This document shows, piece by piece, positions 6,986 through 12,135 of a stretch of DNA of 12,135 nt (the first letter of the stretch is position 1; the number at the start of each line of letters is the position of its first letter). The position numbers and the translations under genes are program-made. Source of the DNA: Anaerolineae bacterium (GTDB taxonomy: Bacteria > Chloroflexota > Anaerolineae > B4-G1 > SLSP01); NCBI GenBank assembly GCA_016927095.1, contig JAFGNI010000591.1, forward strand, positions 1-12,135. The letters are read 5' to 3'. The notes beneath the pieces are model-generated. The model saw only the letters and a program-made list of their open reading frames with translations. It had not been told where the DNA came from and ran no database searches.

Positions 6986-7723
6986 TTACAGGACTTCCAA
7001 GACCAAGAAGTGCGAGAGGCCCATCGATCTGAGAGGCGTGCGTTCGAGCGTGTAGGTGACAGTGCGGACCCACCGTCCCAAGCGCGGGCGGCGCGCCACG
7101 ATGTTGTCATAGCCGGGATAGATCTGGGTATGCATGAGGGTACGCACCGGTTCGTTGGCGAAGAGTCGGCGCAGTCCGCTGCGCGTGTAGGCGCGGACGT
7201 GCGGTGCCAGACGGTTGCGTAACCTGTTGGGGAGCCAGTTGACCAGTGGCTTGTTGCCGAAGTGGTAGCGCCCCCGCCAGTAGATGCCGTGGGTCTCGAA
7301 AGGATAGAGCCGGTTGGGCACGAAGATCACAATATGCCCGCCAGACTTGGTGACACGCACCATCTCGCTGGCGCAGCGCCGGTCGTTGTTCACGTGCTCA
7401 AGGACCTCGTGGGAGAAGACGACGTCGAAGCAGTGGTCCGCAAAGGGCAGCGTTTCGCCCACTGCCTGCGCCACGCCTTGGGCCCGGTGGCGCGCTTCCC
7501 GGGCGCGCGCGATCTCCACCTCCACACCTATCACATGCGGTGTGTAGCGTTGGAAGGCGGAGGTGTACATCCCGATACCACAGCCCACATCCAACACGCG
7601 GCGGTTCTCCAGTGCCACAACCTGGCGCACCAGCGCTAGGCGTCGCTCCTGGCCCGCGCGCCACACGAAGGATGGATTGCCGCGCCGGGCAGCTTCCTCG
7701 CCTTGGTGATCCGCGGCGTTCAT
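6986..7723 (-). CDS. Class I SAM-dependent methyltransferase (surface-glycan type suspected)
   Basis: The 245-residue product has motif I VLDVGCGIGM at 43-52, an acidic residue closing the second strand (E68 in VIGVEVE), D100 followed by SHEVLEH at 104-110, and a post-motif GGHIVIFVPN. The SHEVLEH-plus-VPN pattern is typical of Methyltransf_11-type enzymes often found with polysaccharide or lipid modification genes, but no glycosyltransferase is in the window. The open frame extends upstream to 7843. The extra 40 residues are unlike the family and lie over the divergent promoter region, so the ATG at 7723 is chosen even though its ribosome site (AAGAGA) is weak. It is first in the leftward gene row; no strong minus-strand promoter was recognised ahead of it. 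Confidence 0.85.
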   Translation of the reverse strand: MNAADHQGEEAARRGNPSFVWRAGQERRLALVRQVVALENRRVLDVGCGIGMYTSAFQRYTPHVIGVEVEIARAREARHRAQGVAQAVGETLPFADHCFDVVFSHEVLEHVNNDRRCASEMVRVTKSGGHIVIFVPNRLYPFETHGIYWRGRYHFGNKPLVNWLPNRLRNRLAPHVRAYTRSGLRRLFANEPVRTLMHTQIYPGYDNIVARRPRLGRWVRTVTYTLERTPLRSMGLSHFLVLEVL

Positions 7724-7754
7724 CGACGTCTCTTGGCTGTCATATGTGGTGAAA

Positions 7755-7783
7755 TTGACACAGTATTGTCGACATGGTAGGAT
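7755..7783 (+). promoter_or_regulatory. Promoter for the Roadblock gene
   Basis: A perfect -35 TTGACA (7755-7760) is followed after 17 bp by TAGGAT (7778-7783), four of six matches to TATAAT. Predicted start is near 7790, giving a leader of about 114 nt. It lies in the 180-bp divergent gap 7724-7903, which otherwise holds no recognisable gene. Confidence 0.6.
7767..7774. promoter_or_regulatory. Palindrome in the promoter spacer
   Basis: TGTCGACA, a perfect 8-bp palindrome, sits between the -35 and -10 of the rightward promoter, in the divergent region. It is placed like an operator, but an 8-bp palindrome can arise by chance and no matching regulator is encoded nearby. Confidence 0.25.
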
Positions 7784-7903
7784 AGTACCAGTTGCGCAGC
7801 GATTGGCGAGCGCCTGCGAGCACCGTGCTGCGGTAGCCAACATCCTTGTTCTTCTGGCATTATCCCATACTCCATCCGACCTGTGAAGTCAAAGGAGAGA
7901 CCC

Positions 7904-8278
7904 ATGGCGTCGATGTCACGTGTTGACCGGTTGACAGGTTCGCTCTATGAGCTCCAGAGCAATGCTGCCGATATCGAGGCTTCCGCGATCGTCAGCGTCG
8001 ATGGCCTGATCATTGCCTCGGCGCTGCCCACAGATGCCGGCGAGGATCGCGTGGCGGCGATGTCCGCCGCGATGCTCTCGTTGGGTGAGCGGATCGCGAT
8101 GGAGCTCGGTCGTGGCAGTCTGGAGCAGGTCTACGTCAGGGGCAACCAAGGCTACGTCATCTTGATGAGCGTGGGCGAGGAGGCGGTGCTCACCGTCCTG
8201 GCTCGCGAGCGCGCGAAACTTGGCCTCGTCTTCCTCGAGATGCGGCGCGCTTGTGAGAAACTGGCGCAGTTGATCTAG
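7904..8278 (+). CDS. Roadblock/LC7-domain protein (MglB-like)
   Basis: This 124-residue protein is essentially one Roadblock/LC7 domain. It has a long N-terminal helix, then ASAIVSVDGLIIASALP (about residues 26-42), a central helix AAMSAAMLSLGERIAMEL, and the strands VYVRGNQGYVILMSVGEEAVLTVLA. Family members dimerise and often act as partners or GTPase-activating proteins for small Ras-like GTPases, as MglB does for MglA in polarity and motility. No GTPase gene adjoins it here, so its partner is unknown. The ATG at 7904 is chosen because AAAGGAGA lies just upstream. A longer frame from GTG at 7883 would include that ribosome site. The gene is monocistronic, with its own promoter and a possible terminator after it. 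Confidence 0.88.
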   Translation: MASMSRVDRLTGSLYELQSNAADIEASAIVSVDGLIIASALPTDAGEDRVAAMSAAMLSLGERIAMELGRGSLEQVYVRGNQGYVILMSVGEEAVLTVLARERAKLGLVFLEMRRACEKLAQLI

Positions 8279-8324
8279 ACGGCTCACGGTTAGCTCCGTT
8301 GCGCTGAGCTCGCGATGTTCATGT

Positions 8325-8360
8325 CAGGCCGGTCTTCGAGCCAGCCTGTCTTCCTTTTCC
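8325..8360 (+). terminator. Possible intrinsic terminator after the Roadblock gene
   Basis: An imperfect hairpin (CAGGC-GG paired with CC-GCCTG, one C·A mismatch, tip around TCG) at 8325-8348 is followed by a pyrimidine-rich tail TCTTCCTTTTCC. The U-run is interrupted, so termination may be partial. It lies 46 bp after the stop codon and upstream of the mutS promoter. Confidence 0.4.
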
Positions 8361-8377
8361 TGCGCTGCCAACCCACC

Positions 8378-8406
8378 TTGTTTGACCTGCCGCCAGCCGC
8401 TATAAT
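8378..8406 (+). promoter_or_regulatory. mutS promoter giving a probably leaderless transcript
   Basis: A perfect TATAAT at 8401-8406 is preceded by TTGTTT (8378-8383) with a 17-bp spacer. Only 6 nt separate the -10 from the mutS ATG at 8413, so transcription should start at or within a base or two of the start codon. There is no Shine-Dalgarno sequence in that interval, which agrees with leaderless translation. Confidence 0.65.
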
Positions 8407-8412
8407 CAGGCT

Positions 8413-11049
8413 ATGAGCAAAGACGACACGACGCCGCTGCGCCAGCAATACCTGGACCTCAAAGCACAGTATCCCGACACCATTATGTTCTTCCGCCTCG
8501 GCGACTTCTACGAGACCTTCGACGAGGACGCCGAGATCGCCTCGCGCGAGCTGGATCTGACGCTGACGTCCCGGCCTGTCTCCAAGGACCTGCGTGTGCC
8601 CATGGCGGGCGTCCCGCATCACGCCGTGGAGGGTTACGTTGCCCGGCTGATTGAGAAGGGGTACCGCGTGGCCATCGCCGAACAGATCGGTGAGCCCGAT
8701 GGGCGTGGCCCGATGGAGCGACGCGTGGCCCGCGTCGTCACCGCGGGGACGCTCACCGAGCCCGCGATGCTGGATGAGAAGCGTCCTAATTTCCTCGCAG
8801 CCGTCGTCATCGACGGGGATCGTGCGGGCATCGCCTATGCCGAGATCTCCACCGGCGCGTTCGCCACGACTCAGCTGACCGACGGCAGCGCTGAGGACAT
8901 CGTCCATCTGGCGCGCCAGGAGTTGACGCGGCTCCAGCCGCGCGAGGTCTTGATCCCCAAAGTGGGCTCTTGGAAGGAGCGTGACCCGGACCAGCAAGCA
9001 CACCGTCCAGAGGAATCCCTCAAGGGGACGGTCTCAGCGGTTTTCACCCCTTGGGCCGGCTACCGCTTTGAGGAGACGACGGCGCGACAGGCGCTGATGG
9101 AGCACTTCGGCGTCCGCACCTTGCAGGGCTTTGGATGCGCCGGCAAGCCGCTGGCGATCCGGGCAGCGGGAGCGGCGCTCAGCTACCTGCAGGAGACGCA
9201 GCAGGGGCTGCTGCCACAGATCACGGGCCTGCAGACCTATGCGACGGACCGCTTCATGGCGATCGATGCCTCCACCTGGCGCAACTTGGAGATCACCGAG
9301 ACGCTGCGCCGTGAGAAGTCCGGCTCGTTGCTGGGGGTGCTGGATGAGACCATCACGCCGATGGGGGGGCGACTGCTGCTGACCAGGCTTGCACAGCCTC
9401 TGCTCGACATCCCGGCTCTGGAGGCGCGTCTCACGCAAGTTCAGGGTTTCTATGACGACGGCGTCTTGCGCGTCCGCACGCGGGACTTGCTCAAGGCCGT
9501 GCCGGACCTGGAACGGATGTCCAACCGCGTGCTTGCCGGGCGCGCCAGCCCGCGCGACCTGGAAGGGATCCGGACGGCGCTCCAAGCGGTACCCCAGTTA
9601 GCCGCACTGCTGGAGGAGGCGGGGCAGCGCACGCTTGCGGAGGGCCTCAACCCGGTCGAGGATGCGCTCGACCTGATCTCGCGCGCCATCGTCGATGACC
9701 CACCGGCCCAGCTCAGCAGCGGGGGCTTGATCCGCCCTGGCTTCTCCTCCGAGCTCGACGGCATCGTGTTGGCCAGCCGGGACGCTCGAGACTGGATCGC
9801 CGGCCTGGAGCAGAAAGAGCGGGCGCGCACAGGCATCAAGAGCCTTAAGGTCGGTTACAACAAGGTCTTCGGCTACTACTTGGAGGTCACCAAGGCGAAC
9901 ACCGAACACGTCCCCGATCACTACATTCGCAAACAGACGTTAGTCAATTCTGAGCGCTACATCACGCCGGAGCTGAAGGAGTATGAGAGCATCGTGCTCA
10001 ACGCCGAGGAGCGGATCTCTGAGCTGGAGAGCCGTCTCTTCACCGAGATCTGCCAGCGTGTGGGCACCTATGCCTCTGACCTTCTGGAGACCGCCCAGGC
10101 CTTCGCCTGTATTGACGTCGCCGCGTCCCTAGCCGAGATCGCCGTCCGCAACCACTACGTGCGCCCCACCTTTGAAGAGGCGCCGGTGATGCACATCCTC
10201 AACGGGCGTCACCCTGTCGTCGAGCAGGCTCAGCGTGAGCCCTTCACCCCCAATGATCTCGACATGGACGCTGAGAGCCGCATCCACATTGTGACCGGCC
10301 CCAACATGGCGGGTAAGTCTGTCTACCTCCGTCAGGCGGCGTTGATTGTCCTGATGGCGCAGATTGGCAGTTTCGTCCCGGCGGACGAGTCGCACATCGG
10401 CCTGGTGGACCGGATCTTCACCCGCATCGGTGCAACCGATGAACTGGCGGCGGGCCAGTCGACCTTCATGGTGGAGATGGTAGAGACGGCCAATATCCTG
10501 AACCATGCGACGCCCCGTAGTCTGTTGATCCTCGATGAGGTCGGGCGGGGCACCAGCACGTACGATGGCATGGCGATCGCCTGGGCCGTTGTGGAATACC
10601 TGCACAACCATCCTGAGCGCCGTGCACGCACCCTCTTCGCCACTCACTACCACGAGCTGATCGAGATGGAGGAGCACCTTCCGCACGTGCGCAATTTCAA
10701 CCTGGAGGTTGCAGAGGAGGGGCGCGATGTCGTCTTCCTCCACAAAGTCGTTGCCGGGGGTGCCGATCGTTCCTATGGCATCCACGTGGCCCGGCTGGCG
10801 GGGATTCCCGCGCCTGTGGTTCACCGTGCGGAGAGTCTGCTCGAGGACTTGGAGAGCGGCCAGTTCCGTCCGGGCGTGGCCCAACAGGAAGAGGAGGTCT
10901 TCCAGCCGATGCTCATCGCCAAGGAGCACCCTGTCGTCGAGGCGCTGCGCCAACTGGACATCAACAGCCTGACGCCGTTGGATGCGCTGACCCAGCTCTA
11001 CGCCTGGCAGAAAGAGGTCGTGGGGGACAAACGCAAGAAACGCACCTGA
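8413..11049 (+). CDS. mutS: DNA mismatch repair protein MutS
   Basis: MutS binds mispaired or looped-out bases and, with ATP, becomes a sliding clamp that recruits MutL. At 878 residues it has the full MutS1 length (E. coli 853). The mismatch-wedging F-x-E motif is at residues 32-34 (GDFYETF). The connector, lever and clamp domains follow to about 560. The ATPase domain carries Walker A GPNMAGKS at 629-636, the Walker B/signature stretch ILDEVGRGTST (D708, E709), and SYGIHVA at 787-793. The C-terminus (SLTPLDALTQLYAWQKE) matches the conserved end of the family. The ATG at 8413 gives the expected N-terminus just before the mismatch domain but has no ribosome site; the promoter position suggests leaderless translation. 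No mutL is in the window. It is a MutS1 rather than MutS2 because the F-x-E motif is present and there is no Smr domain. Confidence 0.98.
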   Translation: MSKDDTTPLRQQYLDLKAQYPDTIMFFRLGDFYETFDEDAEIASRELDLTLTSRPVSKDLRVPMAGVPHHAVEGYVARLIEKGYRVAIAEQIGEPDGRGPMERRVARVVTAGTLTEPAMLDEKRPNFLAAVVIDGDRAGIAYAEISTGAFATTQLTDGSAEDIVHLARQELTRLQPREVLIPKVGSWKERDPDQQAHRPEESLKGTVSAVFTPWAGYRFEETTARQALMEHFGVRTLQGFGCAGKPLAIRAAGAALSYLQETQQGLLPQITGLQTYATDRFMAIDASTWRNLEITETLRREKSGSLLGVLDETITPMGGRLLLTRLAQPLLDIPALEARLTQVQGFYDDGVLRVRTRDLLKAVPDLERMSNRVLAGRASPRDLEGIRTALQAVPQLAALLEEAGQRTLAEGLNPVEDALDLISRAIVDDPPAQLSSGGLIRPGFSSELDGIVLASRDARDWIAGLEQKERARTGIKSLKVGYNKVFGYYLEVTKANTEHVPDHYIRKQTLVNSERYITPELKEYESIVLNAEERISELESRLFTEICQRVGTYASDLLETAQAFACIDVAASLAEIAVRNHYVRPTFEEAPVMHILNGRHPVVEQAQREPFTPNDLDMDAESRIHIVTGPNMAGKSVYLRQAALIVLMAQIGSFVPADESHIGLVDRIFTRIGATDELAAGQSTFMVEMVETANILNHATPRSLLILDEVGRGTSTYDGMAIAWAVVEYLHNHPERRARTLFATHYHELIEMEEHLPHVRNFNLEVAEEGRDVVFLHKVVAGGADRSYGIHVARLAGIPAPVVHRAESLLEDLESGQFRPGVAQQEEEVFQPMLIAKEHPVVEALRQLDINSLTPLDALTQLYAWQKEVVGDKRKKRT

Positions 11050-11093
11050 GGGGACGCTGTGGCCGTACTCTCGCTTCTGAAAGGAGCTGTGGA

Positions 11094-11714
11094 ATGCCCG
11101 GGATACAACCGAAGAACACGTGGGTTCTGATTGTGAGTGGCGTGGTTGCACTCGTATTGGTGGTCGGCGTGGTGTTGCTCGACGAGATCGCGGCGCCGGT
11201 CGATGGTGTTATCCGTATCGGGGCGCTCCTGGGCTACCTGATGGTCTTTCTGGCTGCTGTTTCCTCGAACTACATGCGCGAGCTCACCCGGTATTTCGGG
11301 CGACGCTTTGTGCAGGTGCATCACGTCGCCTCTGTGACGGCGTTGGTCGCCCTGGCGCTCCACGCGACCAGCGCGGCCTGGCGCGCCGGCAGCCTCAACC
11401 AGTTTGTGCCGCAGTTCGGCTCGCTGCGCCAGTTCCTCAGTCTGGGCGGCAGACCGGCCTTCTGGCTGATCGCCATCACTTCGCTCACGGCACTGCTGCG
11501 CGCCAGCATCGGGGACAGCTGGAAGACCGTCCACTGGCTCAACTACCTCGCCTTCCTCCTCGGCACCGTCCACGCCCAGCTGATCGGTCCGAACTTCCAG
11601 CACCTGGGTGTGCGCATCGTCTCGATTGTGATGGCGGTCGCTGTTGTGGCGGTCTTCGCGCTCAAACGTCTGGAGGTCTATCGGCGCAATCAGCGCCGGC
11701 GGGCGCGATCGTAG
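11094..11714 (+). CDS. Ferric-reductase-like transmembrane heme protein
   Basis: This 206-residue integral membrane protein has five or six hydrophobic segments and resembles the ferric reductase-like transmembrane domain (YedZ/MsrQ, NOX and FRE superfamily). Four histidines form two pairs with the characteristic 13-residue spacing on two helices: H77/H90 in VQVHHVASVTALVALALHAT and H147/H160 in WKTVHWLNYLAFLLGTVHAQ. This predicts one or two b-type hemes moving electrons across the membrane. No flavin or NAD(P)H domain is attached and no msrP-like partner is nearby, so donor and acceptor are unknown. The C-terminus is Arg-rich (YRRNQRRRARS) and probably cytoplasmic. The ATG has AAGGAG 7 nt upstream. 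It starts 44 bp after mutS with no clear terminator between, so read-through from mutS is plausible. Confidence 0.8.
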   Translation: MPGIQPKNTWVLIVSGVVALVLVVGVVLLDEIAAPVDGVIRIGALLGYLMVFLAAVSSNYMRELTRYFGRRFVQVHHVASVTALVALALHATSAAWRAGSLNQFVPQFGSLRQFLSLGGRPAFWLIAITSLTALLRASIGDSWKTVHWLNYLAFLLGTVHAQLIGPNFQHLGVRIVSIVMAVAVVAVFALKRLEVYRRNQRRRARS

Positions 11715-11728
11715 TCGCGGGACTACGA
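11709..11728 (+). other. Perfect hairpin over the ferric-reductase-like stop codon
   Basis: TCGTAGTC and GACTACGA form an uninterrupted 8-bp stem with a GCGG loop. It includes the TAG stop (11712-11714) and ends 4 nt before the ribosome site of the next gene. There is no T-tract. It could set the ratio of the two membrane proteins by affecting RNA decay or re-initiation. Confidence 0.55.
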
Positions 11729-11743
11729 AGAGAAGGGGATAGT

Positions 11744-12100
11744 ATGGTGAGTATCTTGCCGGGATTGTCGAATCTGTTGGTCCAGCTGCCCATCATAGTC
11801 CTGTGGATCGTGGGTGTCGTGGTCGCATTGCTTCGGTGGTCACGACATCCCAGAGTGTCGCTGCTCACGTTGATAGGCCTGCTGATCCTGCTCCTACAGA
11901 GCCTGGTCACCGGTCTCCTTGTGCCCTGGTTGCAGATCACGCTTCTGGGCCGGGGAATGCATGGCAGCCGTATGGGGATGCTGATGGGTGTCGTCGGTGT
12001 CGTTGCATCCCTGATCAAGACGGGGGCCTGGGGCCTGATCCTTGTTGCGATCTTCTCCGGTCGCGGATCGGGTGACGCGGCGGCCTCAGGCGCCGCGTGA
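11744..12100 (+). CDS. Small three-helix membrane protein, unknown function
   Basis: This 118-residue product has three hydrophobic segments at about 9-30, 38-63 and 78-105, joined by short basic loops (RWSRHPR; GRGMHGSRMG). The tail is Gly/Ala-rich. There are no catalytic motifs, and its two His residues (H35, H73) are not in the paired heme pattern. AAGGGG lies 5 nt before the ATG, which fixes the start. The same frame stays open far upstream, but that part overlaps the ferric-reductase-like gene and is not credible. It follows that gene by 29 bp and may be its membrane partner. I do not recognise the family. Confidence 0.75.
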   Translation: MVSILPGLSNLLVQLPIIVLWIVGVVVALLRWSRHPRVSLLTLIGLLILLLQSLVTGLLVPWLQITLLGRGMHGSRMGMLMGVVGVVASLIKTGAWGLILVAIFSGRGSGDAAASGAA

Positions 12101-12135
12101 TCTCCCGTGTTCGGCCTCTTCCGGCGAACGGCGGT

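Noticed and set aside
7724..7843. Forty extra N-terminal residues for the methyltransferase that starts at 7723
   Set aside because: They lie over the divergent promoter region, are Cys-rich and unlike the family, and the ATG at 7723 already gives a complete fold.
8382..8406. TTGACC at 8382-8387 as the mutS -35 element
   Set aside because: Only 13 bp separate it from TATAAT, too short for a sigma-70 promoter. TTGTTT at 8378-8383 gives the normal 17-bp spacer.
10129..11151. A 340-codon minus-strand open frame antisense to the mutS ATPase region
   Set aside because: It mirrors the MutS codons and has no family features; the mutS reading is certain.
11120..11743. Upstream extension of the last membrane-protein frame to a 326-residue protein
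   Set aside because: The extension is Arg/Gly/Ala-rich, overlaps the heme protein in another frame, and a good ribosome site precedes the internal ATG at 11744.
12068..12110. GC-rich inverted repeat near the end of the last gene as a terminator
   Set aside because: The stem has a bulge, lies inside the coding end, and no T-run follows before the window ends.

Overview
The window is GC-rich bacterial chromosome with ordinary gene density. The best guess for the source is a member of the Chloroflexota (Anaerolineae-like or a relative), at moderate confidence. Three things suggest this: a Bacillus/Gram-positive-type LexA box in front of uvrB, a long Thr-Pro linker leading to a bacterial SH3 domain, and a small stand-alone Roadblock/LC7 protein. 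No tRNA, rRNA, CRISPR array, transposase or phage gene was recognised, and nothing looks recently acquired.

Left half, minus strand (about 7723 down to 1). A row of five closely spaced genes runs leftward: a class I SAM methyltransferase, a 737-residue UspA-UspA-DUF389-linker-SH3 membrane protein, a second class I methyltransferase, the fluoride channel CrcB/Fluc, and a DUF190 protein carrying four CBS domains. The gaps are 39, 12 and 77 bp, and the last pair abuts or overlaps, so this reads as one operon or two. A separate promoter with a perfect SOS operator follows and drives uvrB, which runs off the left edge just short of its expected C-terminus.

Right half, plus strand (about 7755 to 12100). 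A divergent 180-bp region holds a good sigma-70-type promoter for the Roadblock gene. A probable weak terminator follows, then a promoter placed so close to mutS that its transcript should begin at or next to the ATG (leaderless). After mutS come a ferric-reductase-like bis-heme membrane protein and a small three-helix membrane protein, separated by a perfect 8-bp hairpin.

Functional themes are DNA repair (UvrB for nucleotide excision, MutS for mismatch repair), fluoride resistance with a probable ligand-sensing partner (CrcB plus DUF190/CBS), and membrane proteins of unknown role. The two repair genes are on opposite strands at opposite ends and are not co-transcribed. The items most worth following are the DUF190-CBS4 protein beside CrcB, the Usp-DUF389-SH3 fusion, the SOS box overlapping the uvrB start region, and the apparently leaderless mutS. 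The largest gene-free stretch is 226 bp (1965-2190).
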